NCBI GenBank assembly: GCA_036874045.1
Contig: CM072342.1
Location: 7,276,501 to 7,340,500, forward strand
Direction: 5' to 3'
DNA length: 64,000 bases
Source: Cymodocea nodosa
Taxonomy: Eukaryota; Streptophyta; Magnoliopsida; Alismatales; Cymodoceaceae
The stretch's first letter is position 1, and each line of letters starts with the position of its first letter. The position numbers were made by a program, and so were the translations under genes. Shown here in pieces: positions 44,221-56,098 of the stretch. The notes under the pieces were generated by a model. It did not search any database and had not been told where the DNA came from. It saw only the letters and a list, made by a program, of their open reading frames with translations.

Positions 44221-45545
44221 TTTTAGTCTTTAGTTTCAACAATTAGTGGATAGATTTAGGTGCCATTAGACACATTACCAAAACCAAGAAAAGACTAAAA
44301 TCTTTTAAAGAATTCAGTTCTAGGGAACAATGCATCGATATAGGTAATAATACCTATTTGGATGTAGAAGGTATTGACACCTATTGGTTGGATCTAGGAG
44401 ACAACATTATGGCTTTAAAGGGCATCCTTTATGCACCTAGCATGTGATAGAATTTGATATCTATTAGTACTTTTATGAAAAATGACTTGGAAGTAAGGTT
44501 TTATAATAAATGTGTGTCCATTGGAAAAGATAAAGTTGTTTTTTCTTTAGGTACATATGTGTTAGAACATGTTTTATTTCAAATTTTTGTAATTGATAAT
44601 AAAATAAATTAAATTGATGTAGCTTCTAGTTATATTTTGTGTTCTTTAATAGAATGTAAATTGTGACATTTGAAATTGGTTCATGTCAACATGCATAAAA
44701 TGAAACAAATGTTAAAAATAATTTTATTACTTCATATTAATGATATGAAATTAGATAAGTATCAATATTGCTTAGTTGGAAAAATGACTAAGAAATGATT
44801 TGAAATAGGACATAGATTAGATGAATTATTAGACTTAATTCATTTTGATGTGTGGGTCTACTTAGTATTAAAAAATATAATCACAAGAAATATTTTGTGA
44901 CATTCATAGATAACTTTTATAGATATACTCACATTTATTTAATTAGTTATAAAAGTGAAGTTTTGACTTGTTTTAAGAAATACAAGTCAAAAGTTGAAAA
45001 AAAACTTGGAAGAAATATTAAGGTATTAATGTCAGATAGAGGTGGGGAACATAATTCTAGAGAATATAATTCTAAGGAATTTAAACTATTTCCTGAAATG
45101 CAAGGAATCAAGAGGTATACCATAATGCCTTATATTTTACAACAAAATGGTGTGGTAGAAAGGAAAAATAGAACTCTTATGAATTTTGTTAGGTACATAC
45201 TATCACATTTAAGACTCTTTAAAAGTTTTTAGGGAGAGACTTTGCTTATAGTAAACCATATGTTAAATAAAATACCCACCAAATCTATACCTAATACACC
45301 TTATGAGTTGTAGACTAGGTTAAAGCTCAATTTACATTATTTGAAGAAATGAAGTTTTGTAGCTTATGTTCTTATTTCTAGTCAATTAAGGGATAAGTTG
45401 GATTTTAAAACCTTAAAGTGTACATTTATAGGTTATTATGAGAATTCTTTTGGTTATAGATTTTTCATAAAGAAAAGAGAATCATTGAATATAGGGATGC
45501 AACTTTTCTTGAAAATTTGATAGAAAAGGAAGAAAATAAAAATGA
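44221..45545 (+). pseudogene. Protease, GAG-pre-integrase and integrase of element E
   Basis: A degraded protease motif WIDLGAIRHIT is at 44250-44280 (usual DSGAT/S). The GAG-pre-integrase domain has decayed (44640-44810). The integrase core has FVTFIDNFYRYTHIYLI, the Asp block LMSDRGGEHNSREY and the Glu block QQNGVVERKNRTLMN (44852-45232). The first Asp block is HFDVWV near 44840. The C-terminal GYYENSFGYRFF is at 45430-45465. Stops and frameshifts throughout. Confidence 0.83.
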
Positions 45546-47405
45546 AATGGAACCACTTCTTGTAGTGGGTGATAACTACAATGATATCCCAAAGTAATAC
45601 CTTATGATTGAAGGGGAACAAAATATGGATGAACCCACGAAAAATGTGAGTGGGGACCAAAATGAACCTATAAATGGAAATGATGGAATAGTGGATTGAG
45701 ATGAACAAACTCAAAATGAATTAAACTGGTGGAACCTATTAGCAACAAAAGAGTAAGAACTCAACTTGCTTGGATGAATGATTATTATTTGTATTTTTAT
45801 GATCCTTTATGTTTATTAGCAGATATAGAGGAAAATCACATGGAACCTATGAGATATATAGATGCTATTGAATCAAAGGAAAAAAAATTATGGATTAAGG
45901 CCATGAATGCTGAAATTGATTTGCTAGAAAAGAATAATGTTTGGAAATTGTATGATTTACCTAGTAATAGAAAGGTCATAGGATGCAAATGGGTATTTAG
46001 GAAAAAGCTAAAGATAGATGAGTCTATTGATAAATATAAAACTCAACTTGTTGTTAAGGGTTATATACAAAAATCAAGAATTGATTATCTAAAAACTTAT
46101 TCTCTAGTTGCTAAGTTCACATCTGTAAAGATAATATTGACTATTGTTGCACATTTGGATTTAGAATTATAACAAATAGATGTAAAGACTACATTTCTAA
46201 ATGGTGATTTGCAGGAAGAAGTTTATATGTCACATCCTAAGGGATTTTAGGTGGAAGGACATAAGAATAAAGTGCGCAAATTAAATAAGCCAATATATGG
46301 TTTGAAACAAGCATTTGGACAATGGTATCATAAGTTTCATGATGTGATTGTTGGAATGAGATTTTATTTCAAATGGGTTAGGCCATTGTGTATATGTCAA
46401 GAAAAGCGAGAGCAAGTTTATTATATTATCCTTGTATGTAGATGATATTTTACTCGTTGAAAATGATACTAACATGTTAAATAATACAAAGGAAGAACTT
46501 AGCAAAAGTTTGAGATGAAGGACATGGGGGAAGCATCTTATGTTCTTGAAATTTAGATCCTTAAAGATTAGACATCTAGAATATTGACTATAAATTAGGA
46601 AAGATATCTATGTATAATGCTAAAAAAATTTAAAATAGAAAATTACATTTCAACCCCTATACCATATGTTTTTGGAAAGAGATTAAGTAAAGATCAATAA
46701 CCTAAAAGGGGAAAGAACCTTTAAAAGTATCTTATGCCTAAGTGGTTAGAAGTTTGATATATGCTATGTTGTATACATGACCAAACTTAACATATATCAT
46801 GAATATTATGAATAGGTATCAAAGTAATCTTAGAAATAAACATTTGGAAGCTGTCAAGAGAATAATGAAATATGTGAAAGGAACTTTGTACCATAAGTTG
46901 ACTTATCAAGTAAATGAGCTTGAAGTACTTGGTTATACAAATGCAGATCTAGGTGGTGACAAAGATGATAGGAAGTTCACTTTGGGAAATATATTCATCT
47001 TTAGAGGTATAGCTATATCTTGAGAAAGTAAAAAGCAAGTATGTGTAGTGAAATATACACAAGAAGTTGAATATGTTGCTTGTAATGTCATTGTATCATG
47101 TGTTGTTTGAATTAGGAGATTTATAAATGATTTAATCTTAATTTAATTAATGGTCCAATAAAGATATATTATGATAACCAAGCGACAATAAGTCTTGTAC
47201 ATAGTGGTATAAATACAATAAGGAGATAATATATTAATATACATTATCACTATATTCATAATATTATGAAAAGTGGGGAAATAAAATTGAGTTATATATC
47301 CACATCTAATATGATTACTGATCCTATGACAAAGGAGATTATAGTGAAAAGATTCATTAAGTTTGTGAACGTAATGAGATTAAAGAACATTTCTATAAAT
47401 GATAG
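45546..47405 (+). pseudogene. Reverse transcriptase and RNase H of element E
   Basis: RT: WIKAMNAEIDLLEKNNVWKL and VIGCKWVFRKK (45729-46172), QIDVKTTFLNGDLQEEVYM, YGLKQAFGQWY, and the catalytic block YVDDILLVEN near 46435-46460 (read across a frameshift). RNase H: ADLGGDKDDRKFTLGNIFIF (46940-47010), a decayed EVEYVACN block, and DPMTKEI near 47320. Order and spacing are typical of copia. Confidence 0.85.
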
Positions 47406-47533
47406 AAATAAAGAACATCATGAATAGTGAGAGTGAAAAATTAAAATGTATGCTTCACACAAATAGTGACAGTGAAAGTTGGACATCTCAATGTATGGAA
47501 TATGTGCATAGTCTTTCTGGTCAAGTGGGCGAT

Positions 47534-48163
47534 GTTGGAATCAATGGCCATTGAAGGAAGACGAGAAATAAATGATTGTTTCTTCCCCCCTTACTGTAAT
47601 CGTTAGATTAAATTGGCCGATGGTTATAAAGAGTGGATGGGGGTGGATGGAGGTGGAGGGGGGTAGAGAAGGAGGAGAAGATGCATAGAAAAAAAGATCC
47701 TAACATTTTCTACCTACTCCACCATCATTGGAGCCCCCCTAAACATTGCTAAAAACTTCTCTATCATTGGCAATTCGACCAATAAGATGTATGAATGTGA
47801 ACAACAATGATGAAACATTCATGGAAAAAGAGACAATGGATCATTTTGAGTTATTTTCTCTACTATGGGTCTAATGATTTTTGTTTTATGAATTTTTTTC
47901 TTGATTTTGAATAAACAACAATAATGATGTCGAATTGATAATCAGAATATCAAATGACAGGAAAGAAACCATGCAAACAATTTTTTTGGTTCAAGAGTGT
48001 AGTGAAAATAAAGAGATTGTAGAAAGTTATATTTTGATTTTAACAAATACAATACTCATTCTTTGATTTTCTTCCATTTGGTCTATGATGTATATATATA
48101 TTTTCCTTTTTTTAGATCTTAGTGTTGTGACATGTGGTATGTGATCTCTTCTTTCTATTCTTA
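47534..48163 (+). repeat. 3' LTR of element E, probably incomplete
   Basis: Begins TGTTGGAATC after the PPT. No second copy is available to fix its end. It includes a G-rich segment GTGGATGGGGGTGGATGGAGG split around 47631-47660 and runs up to the Harbinger target site at 48161. Confidence 0.55.
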
Positions 48164-48190
48164 GGGCTTATTTGTGTACCCAAAAAGTGA
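48161..48190 (+). repeat. PIF/Harbinger left end: TSD TTA and terminal inverted repeat
   Basis: TTA (48161-48163) is followed by GGGCTTATTTGTGTACCC (48164-48181). TTA/TAA target sites and G-rich GGGCTTGTTTG-like TIRs are typical of PIF/Harbinger elements. Subterminal repeats AATAGAAAGT/AGAAAGTGAC follow to 48330. The partner TIR was not found on the right. Confidence 0.75.
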
Positions 48191-48586
48191 CGGAAAGTAA
48201 TAGAAAGAAAGTGTCAAAAAGTGATGAAAAGGAAAATGATAGAAAGTAACGAAAGTTTGCTAGAAAATTGTGGTGTTTGTGCATCAGCCAGAAAGTGACA
48301 AAAAATAATAGAAAGTGAAAAAGTAATAGAATACATCATAATATGAATGAATAACATAAAAATGTTTGTAGACATCTCAAGTTTATAAAAAAATTAATAA
48401 TGTTTACATTCTTCATAATAGTACATTATACATTATGTTCTTCCCACATAGATAACACCATCTCATTACGCATGTTATCAGCTATTTGTTTCTTTTATTG
48501 TTGAGTTAATACTGTTGTAGTTGCTCTTTCAACTTTTTAATCTATACCTTCAAATGTTTGTGCATCATTAAGATCTTTAAATTCTT

Positions 48587-49853
48587 TCAACTCATTTTGA
48601 AGATCTTTAAGTAAATTTTCTTTATTTGCTTTACAAATAAAATTATGTAGTAGAAAACATGAGTTTCAAATGGAAATGACATATAATTGCATAGAATTGC
48701 AAAATGATGTTTCACAATACCAAATGTATGCTCGATCACTATCTTTAATTGTGAATGCCTATAATTTAAATTCTCTATGGCATTTGTTGGAAGTTGAGAC
48801 ATATCATAATTTGATAAATGGTATCTAACACATCTAAATGGGCAGATAAATTTTGGTCTATTTGGAAAACTAGTATTTACTAAGTAGAATTTATTTACAT
48901 TAAAAAAAATATTAATTTAAAGATAAAATAAATGACTAGCTAAACTAATATAAATACTTACCAACTGGAACTTGAAGTCCATTAGGTTATACTTACCAAC
49001 TGGAATTTGAAGTCCATTAAGTTGAGAGATTGCATCTTAAAGAATTCTAGCATCAGTAGTAGACCCTTCCCATCTAGCAAGAATATAAATAAACTCCATA
49101 TCAAAATTATAAGTCGCCAATACATTTTGTGATAATTCACCCTTTTTGTTCCTAAAGGATGTTGTTTCTTCTCCATAAATGGTTACTTTTATATGTGTAC
49201 CATCTATTGTACCAATAGAATCTTATTAAGAAATACAAGAGAAACATTATATAAACTAATAATATCAATGTTGTAAGAAACAACAACAAATGGTAAGAGT
49301 ATGTTACCTTGAAGTATAGGAAGACATTTTTATCATTACAAATTCATCTATGTGTTGATGGTGAATGTTTAACTAGAAGTTTTCCACTTAAGCCAATTGT
49401 AGCAATTAATATCTCATTGAATATATGATTGACAATGTAACTTGAACAATCAAATCTTTTTCTTGTTACTCCATATCTTTGATTTTGACCAATTATTACC
49501 AAAAATACAACTAATTTCTCCTCCATAGTGATGTTATTACCATCATGTACTAGTCCTTTCTTTCTCAATAAATTACAAAATTGTAGGAATATAGATTGAC
49601 TCATATGATATATTTTCCTACAATTATATGCCTAATTTGGTAAATTTGGATCAAATAATTTTTTGACATAATCTTGTCCTTCCTTACTATATATGTGATC
49701 TTTAACTATTGAGCTAATATTAAAATGACATGCAATTGTACTAAAAAAATTCCATGTTAACATCATTATCTTTCTCTTTTTCCTTGCTTTTTCATCCTCT
49801 TGTTTTAATAGTAGCCTCAACTTGTGGGTCTTTTTCTTTGAATTCATTCTCAA
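48587..49853 (-). pseudogene. PIF/Harbinger DDE transposase
   Basis: From right to left: a basic N-terminal leader (49632-49853), the N-terminal domain with SQSIFLQFCNLLRKKGLV and QNQRYGVTRKRFDCSS (49344-49604), then after a probable 90-bp intron (GTAACA at about 49307 to ATAAG near 49220) the DDE_4 nuclease. Its three acidic positions are kept: Asp in GTIDGTHIKV (near 49205), Asp in GSTTDARIL (near 49050) and Glu in VIEHTFGIVKHHF (near 48720). NYRHSQLK precedes the last. Stops: TGA near 49342, TAA near 49035. It would cut and paste the element at TTA sites. Confidence 0.88.
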
Positions 49854-50887
49854 AGAATATCACTTATAAACATTAGTTACATTAGCAATATAATGTCTCA
49901 TACAATATAAAAGCCAATGACATACGACCAATAATATAAATGTTTATCACAATATCATAACTACCAACAACATAACAACCATCAATATAAAAACTTATCA
50001 CAATATCATAACTACCAATAACATAACAACTAATAATGTAAAAGCTTATCACATATAATTTTCAACATTAGTAACATAATAGTTTAAGTACATCAACATA
50101 GATAAAACCTCAACCATACTACTTTCTTGTCATTTGGTATAACTAAAAACTATTTGAGCATTTCAGTACTTTGTAATAATGTAGTTGCTTTAAATTGTTC
50201 CTCATCATTAAGCTCATATAGTGAGAATAATATGTTCATTGCATCTTCTATTTTCCTTTCTTTCACATGCTTCATTTGCAATCTTTCTTTTTGTACTTCA
50301 CATAATTCATCACTAATTTCTAATCTATGGGTGTCCCTACAATCATCTTTTTCAAAATATTCTCTAAAAGCATTTGCCATATCTTTAACTGCATTGGACA
50401 TTATTTCTTGGGACTTTGCATGTGGTCGAAGCCTCTTCCCCTTCTTAGAAGCATCTACTATAAAGGCATTGGTTAATGGTGAATGTGTTTGCATTGGATG
50501 AACCTCTTCATCTACAACTCCATCAAATACTAGAGGAAGTGTATCATTCTCATTATTTAAAGAAACATGTGTGTCATCTTCTTCTTCTTCTTGTCTACAA
50601 TCCTTAGGCTACCTTGCTTGAGAACTAGATGCAATGTTGTGTTCAAAATTAATTTACAATTGCTCAAATATAGGGCAAGGTCTTCCTTTACACTACCTAC
50701 AATCATGATGTTTCTATAATTGAAAAGATGAATTTATCAAATTTAGAGTTAAATTAGAGTCAACAAATAAAAGTTGATAAATTTCTTACTTTAACAAAGT
50801 TTGTCTAGATTTTTTCAAGTATATCAATATATCCATTTACATAATCCCAACCCCATCCACCTTGACTTAAAAATTTTTGTACATTAG

Positions 50888-52431
50888 TGTTTAACACTTT
50901 TTTGTGTTTTAATTCATAACTGCAAATGCACAATATCAATAATAGTATATCATGCAAGTATGAGTCGATCCACGGAGATTGGGAATTACTAATTTTTTAC
51001 TTAGATTCTTAAATTTTCCCTCGATCTTTAGTTAATAAATCCAAATCCTAAATTTAATTGGAATTATAAGGGATTTTAGTGAATTTCTAGATTATTCCCT
51101 AAAAACCTAGAAATTGATGCATACTTCTAATTAATCCTATCTAATGACTTCTAAAAATTCTAGAAAAATTCTAGATTAATTTTGACAATTAAGATTACTT
51201 AATAACACTCCTAATTCTATAGAAAAACTTAGAATATTACTCCAATTAATTTTAGAATTATATTGAAATTTAGATGCAACGCATAAAACCTTAAAAATTG
51301 ACTTCTACTTCTACTTCTACTAAATGTCTTCTATTTGCTTTCTAATCTTTAACTACATGCATCATAACTTGATTACTTTTATTGACCTACTTTAATTCTT
51401 ACTAAAATAAAAGAAATACACATACAATCACTATACAAATGTATATAACATCACAAACAACAAGTCACATTAATAATCAACACATACATGCATAGTTTTG
51501 TCTTTTCACATAAGAACATAAGTTTTTCTTATAACAAAATACATCAAGTAAATGTAACAACATAGATCTTCATGTCTTTGATAGATTAAACATAGGAGAA
51601 TGTAATAAAAAGAAGAAAAAGGGAGATGAACACCTCATTTTCCAAGAAAACACTTCACCCTTCAAACCTAGCTTAGGTTCAAGATGTCTCTAACCTTTAC
51701 TCCAATTCTTCACTTTGTCAAGGCAAGGAACTTTGGCTTCAACTCTTGAATTACCTCCAAATTCTTGTCATCACATTAGACATCCTTTAAGGATTGAAGT
51801 TGAGGAGCAGCCAACTTCAAGAATTACTTCCCTTCAAGAATATGCTTAGGTAGAGAAGATTTTGCAAAGAAGAAAATAGAGGAGGAAGAAGAAGAGGGGG
51901 GCGTCACTTCTCTCTTGGGAAGAAATGAGTGTGTGTGGAGGAGGAGAGGAGAATCGAGTGGAATAGAGAGGACGAAATTGAGGAAGAGAGGAGTGGTATT
52001 GGAGAGAGTGGTGACTTATAAAGAGAGATGGAGAGTGGTGACTTATAAAGAGAGATGGAGGAGAGAGAAAATGTAACCACCTTCCAACATGTGTCTTCAT
52101 CTATTCTTGCCATGTCATCTCACTTTCTTCTATGATTTGGCATCCCTTGGAATACACCCTTTCATGCACGTCTAACCTTGATTTAATTTCTTTTTGTTGG
52201 CCTTCCATAATTATAATTATGATATAATCAAAATTTCATATTTTCCCTTGTGTTGTTCTTTATAATTACATCATCAATAATTATAAATTGAGCTCCAAAA
52301 ATGTTTATATTCCTTCTTCCTTGTAATAATGTTGTCTTCAATACCCTGCAAAAATCTACTAAAATACCTTTCCATGAAGCATGTTTTATATTATAAGTAC
52401 TTTAATAAATTACAACAAACACAATTGAACA
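50888..52431 (-). mobile_element. Solo LTR (gypsy, Athila/Tat-like), TSD ATTAG
   Basis: 1544 bp, flanked by ATTAG at 50883-50887 and 52432-52436. On the minus strand it runs TGTTCAATTG...GTTAAACA and has TCCGTGGATCGACTCATACT near its end (50957-50980), an Athila/Tat-like U5 mark. It is inserted in Harbinger ORF1, so it is younger than that element. ORFs inside (51846-52113) are pyrimidine-rich leader, not genes. Confidence 0.93.
52004..52057 (-). repeat. Perfect 27-bp tandem duplication of a TATA region
   Basis: Two identical 27-bp units, 52004-52030 and 52031-52057. On the minus strand each reads CATCTCTCTTTATAAGTCAC and continues for seven more bases. Each contains a TATA-like TTTATAAG, so the core promoter of this LTR appears duplicated. 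Confidence 0.88.
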
Positions 52432-52783
52432 ATTAGTCATTAGGTCTTCATGTGACTATTTATATTTTTCCATGTCATGCTATTTCTCATTATATTCTTC
52501 AATAACTTTATCCTATGTATCAACTTCTATATTCCTATCTATAGTTCTCCCATTATGTTCATTCAACTTTACACACAATATATTCAAAATTTGTTCTTTA
52601 GCTGCAACACTCTAACTTGTGTAACTTCATCCTCCACCCCTTCTTGTGGTAGACATGGTTGACTAATATCATATAAGAAAAAAAATAATGAAACACATAT
52701 TTCAAAACAACATATATATCACAAAGCATACTACATGAAACGATAACCAATTATTTATTTAACCCTTCTATATTAACCATATT

Positions 52784-53610
52784 TGTAGGAAAAGTTTATA
52801 TTTAAGAGGGAGGGTGAATTAAGTATATTGCAGATTTTTTAATATTTTCGGTCCCTTTTTAAATCTAATTAATGTGGAAATAAAACAGAGATTAAATCAC
52901 ACAAATAATTTATAGTGGTTCCCCTCAACCAAGGTACGTTCATTTCTCGAGTCCCTACTCAAGAATTCACTATTCTTAGGAGTTTTTGGTTTACTCAAAA
53001 CTTGGTGTACATTAGCTTTACTTAAAGCAAAATTAACTTGATAAGGCATTGATGCTAACTATATGAACCCTTGTATAGTTATCTGTACAACTTTATGGTC
53101 TCCCTTAAAGTTATCCAAAACTCTTTTGAAAGAACACATTCTCCAAGTATCTTCTAAAAGTTACAATTCCCCTTTTAGAGTTTCCTTCACAACACCTCTT
53201 GTGGATAGGTTTTTCAATTTACAATGTAATGTAAAGAGAAATTAATCATGATAGCATAAACATAATAAAAACTTTCCTCTTGTAGATACAACAATCCTTG
53301 AATCTTCAGGAAATAACTTTGTTGTTATGGAGTTTCTTTGAATGACTTTTAGCTCTCATTCTTTAAGTATCTTTAAGACTTCTAACAATTTTCTCTTTGG
53401 AGTTACTACTAAAAGGGAACTCACTTCTAACTTTGATTTTACTCAATTTATATTACATGAGAAATTCTAACTGATTACACATGATCTTGCATAGACATTC
53501 TTTCTCTTTCAAAATTTCCTGCAATTGCTCACTTTGTGAATAGTAGAAAAATAACTAGTTTGTGGAGTTAATGTAACTCAATAGACTTACTTCGTTGTCT
53601 TAATTGTAAC
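52784..53610 (-). repeat. SIRE-type LTR remnant
   Basis: Begins TGTAGGAAAAG with AAGAGGGAGGGTGAATTAAG nearby, close to the inner end of the B/C LTRs (AAGAGGGGGTGAATTG). Followed by GTGGTTCCCCTCAACC and CGAGTCCCTACTCAAG, a leader seen in this LTR type. It differs from B/C, so it is a separate family. The right end is unclear; a short ORF at 53063-53245 has no support as a gene. Confidence 0.6.
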
Positions 53611-53869
53611 TATTTAGAATGAAAAAGTGTATAATATTAATGGTTAATTGCATAATATTTAGCTTATCATGTGATAATTAAGCCATTATGTTAGAATTAT
53701 ATGATTACACGCCTTAATTACAGAATATGCATAATTTCAAGGAATTAACATTAATTAAATATCATTTCTGAAAGATTGAAAACTTGGTTTATGCGTGGTT
53801 TTATAGTATTAAGCATGATATGTTTTATTTGCACATATTTATATCATGTATAGTGTATAGTAACAACTT
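53611..53869 (+). repeat. Athila-like LTR fragment H
   Basis: Starts TATTTAGAATGAAAAAGTG (TGTTTAG in other copies) and matches 54220-54400, then skips to match 54683-54770: an internal deletion of about 280 bp. It is cut at 53869 by the next LTR. Confidence 0.8.
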
Positions 53870-54219
53870 TGTAGGATTGTAGTATCACAAGAGAGGGGGT
53901 GAATTGTGTCTTTAGAAATTAAAGATTTCTAACGGATAAAACAAGAGCACAAAACACTCACCAATAAAATTCTAATCTTTATTGACTTAAAGAAAGAATT
54001 TACAATTACTTTTCAATACAATTCCCTACTTGTCAGTTCTGATACAATAAAGTTCGAGATACAATTCAAAGAGAAAATAAAATACTTATTCTAAACTAAT
54101 TTGAATTGTATAAAACCTAATCTTTATGCATGTAGCTCCTTTTCCTTCATTTTGCTTAGTTTCTATATCTCTTCTTCTTTAGTTGTCGAATTTCCTAGAC
54201 TTCTTGCATTGCAGCTCCT
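53870..54219 (-). repeat. D-family LTR fragment
   Basis: Reverse-strand copy of the inner end of solo LTR D (23936 back to about 23590): TGTAGGATTGTAG, GGGGGTGAATTGTGTCTTTAG, GATAAAACAAGAGCACAAAA. It is truncated at 54219 by insertion of element G, with CTCCT at 54215-54219 as the likely left target duplication of G. The remainder is not in the window. Confidence 0.88.
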
Positions 54220-56098
54220 TGTTTAGAATGAAAAAGTGCATAATATTAATGGTTAAATAATGGTTAATTGCATAATATTTAGCTTATCATATGAGAATTA
54301 AGTCATTATGTTATAATTGCACTATTATATGCTTTAATGAAAAAATCTACATAATTTCTAGGAATTAGCGTTAATTAAGTACATTTTTGCACTACCGGTG
54401 AGTTATAGGCTTTGTAATTTTTAAGTATCCAAATTGTCTGTTACTTCGTAGAGTTACATTTTATGTACCAAACAGTTATGTTTTGAATGCTTAAAGAATA
54501 CTTTATTATTTTGCTAGAGTACACGTGTTGTAACCTTAATACATGACTTAAGTGAATTTTTGGTAAGTTAGATGCTAACTATCTGAAATGCATCTAAGCA
54601 TTGTATAGTTAGGTTTGCAAGTATCCGAAATATCTTTTTATCATAAAACTTACTGAGGACACGTCTCGTGATCTGAAAACCTGATTTAAGTGTGGTTTTA
54701 TAGTATTAAGCATGATCTATTTTATTTGCATATATTTATATCATGTACAAGTGTACAGTAATAACTCATTGAGTTAGTGTTCTTTTTGTTGAAAGATCGT
54801 GTGCCAACTCATTGAGTTACAAGTTTAAAGGTTTAAAAAGGTCATGTGAGAACTCGTTGAGTTAGCGAATAAAAACTATAAGTTGTATATTTGAACTTGT
54901 TAGTTAGAATTATGCACGTGTTGAAATTAAATGCTTTATTATGTCACATGAGCTACACATGTTTAACTCGTTTAGTTAGTATAACTATATGTGTTGAGTT
55001 ACTTGAATATACACTAAGGTAATGCATAGTGTTATTGCTATAAGCTTATAAGTTATTTCTTTATTGTACGTGTTTTATAGTTAAGTCAACGAAGTAAGTC
55101 CATTGAGTTACACGAACTCCACGGACCACTTATTTTCTAACATGCTATTGTAGTAGTTACAGAAATAAGAAATTTGCAGGAAAACCATGATTGCATGTAT
55201 GACGTAGGAATTCACTCGTGGAATGAAGAAGAAATCGCCATCATAGATACGAATGAAGGAAATCTAATCGATCATTTAAGCAAAAGTAGTTACTACTAAA
55301 AGAAATATAAAAGAAGAGGAGAAAAACCATGTGAAAGGAGTGTGAAGGTGGAGGACCGCACTAACTGTAGGAAGCGTCAAAAGTTCCCTGAAGCTCTATA
55401 ACACCACCAAAATCACCAACCATCGGAGGCCTGTGAGGATACTTTCTGGATGTCAGGTTGATTTTGAGCCAAACACAGTGACTAACAATCACTACGAGGA
55501 GTGATCATGTCGCAGGAAGGGAAGTCATTTTCACCAAGCACTGACTCATATCTTAGGAGATTATAAAGCTTCTAGCCTTGGTTTTGGGTTAATGCTAGTA
55601 TATTGAAGAGGAGATCAACTTACAAGTCTTGGTTCACAATTCTATAGGGAGAGGAGGCAAGATTGTAAGTGATTAAGTTTTCAGTGGTGTAATCACGTCG
55701 CATGTAGTGATAGAAGTTTTTACTATCGATAGAGATTTTTTACATTTCACCTTTCGCTCATCTTCAAGAACATATCAAAACAAAAATACCAAAAACAACT
55801 AATTATCTGTGTTTACATTTATTATTAATGTGTTGTATTATTTGTTTTGTATCATGATTAATGTTATCATTATCAGTATTATAAATGTTTTAGGTTTGTT
55901 TGATTTAGAAAATAGAAAATAGTTTTATTGTTTATTGAAATTGATTCGTCTAGAATACTTAAAAAATTCTTAATGGTTACTGTTTGAAATATCTGAATGT
56001 TAGTGTTGCTTAATGACAAATTTCAAATTAACTAACATTAAAAGCTTAATGGATGTTATTTACATTTTGTGGACCACCCAATAAATAGTCAAATTCCT
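54220..56098 (+). repeat. 5' LTR of element G, first part
   Basis: Starts TGTTTAGAATG. Same layout as 38947-40196: CGTAGAGTT and GTATCCGAAATAT hairpin remnants, GTTGAGTTA modules (54775-55110), then the AATTCTATAGGGAGAGGAGG landmark near 55637. It is cut at 56098 by element F, which left TTCCT on both sides. Confidence 0.9.

Larger units (their letters stand above)
43382..47533 (+). mobile_element. Decayed Ty1/copia element E
   Basis: Plus-strand copia body with gag, protease, integrase, RT and RNase H in the usual order, then a PPT-like AAGTGGGCGA at 47524-47533 and an LTR start TGTTGGAATCAATGG at 47534. It has no recognisable 5' LTR or PBS. It is not close to A, B or C. The lineage was not resolved. 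Confidence 0.85.
50156..52656 (-). pseudogene. Harbinger ORF1, Myb/SANT-like DNA-binding protein (split by solo LTR)
   Basis: ATG on the minus strand at 52656 opens MSTTRRGGG, then an N-terminal Myb/SANT-like segment with EEYNEK. The solo LTR at 50888-52431 interrupts it. Removing the LTR and one ATTAG joins MEKYKxSHEDLMTN to VQKFLSQGGWGWDYVNG in one frame, restoring the GGWGWD box of the Myb_DNA-bind_3 family; the following Trp codon is a TAG. The C-terminal part, 50150-50494, is basic then acidic (EYFEKDDCRDTHRLEISDEL). A probable intron lies at about 50700-50790. ORF1 partners with the transposase in DNA binding. Confidence 0.8.
48164..52783 (-). mobile_element. PIF/Harbinger DNA transposon, right end lost
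   Basis: Left TIR at 48164, transposase on the minus strand (48587-49853), Myb/SANT-like ORF1 on the minus strand (50156-52656) split by a solo LTR. The right TIR should lie between 52657 and 52783 but was not seen; the SIRE-type LTR remnant starting at 52784 may have cut it off. Confidence 0.85.

Noticed and set aside
51846..52113. Overlapping minus-strand ORFs of 69-84 residues
   Set aside because: Low-complexity Ser/Pro/Leu reading of a pyrimidine-rich LTR leader with a tandem duplication; no domain and no conservation.
52657..52783. Right TIR of the Harbinger element
   Set aside because: No inverse of GGGCTTATTTGTGTACCC was found here.
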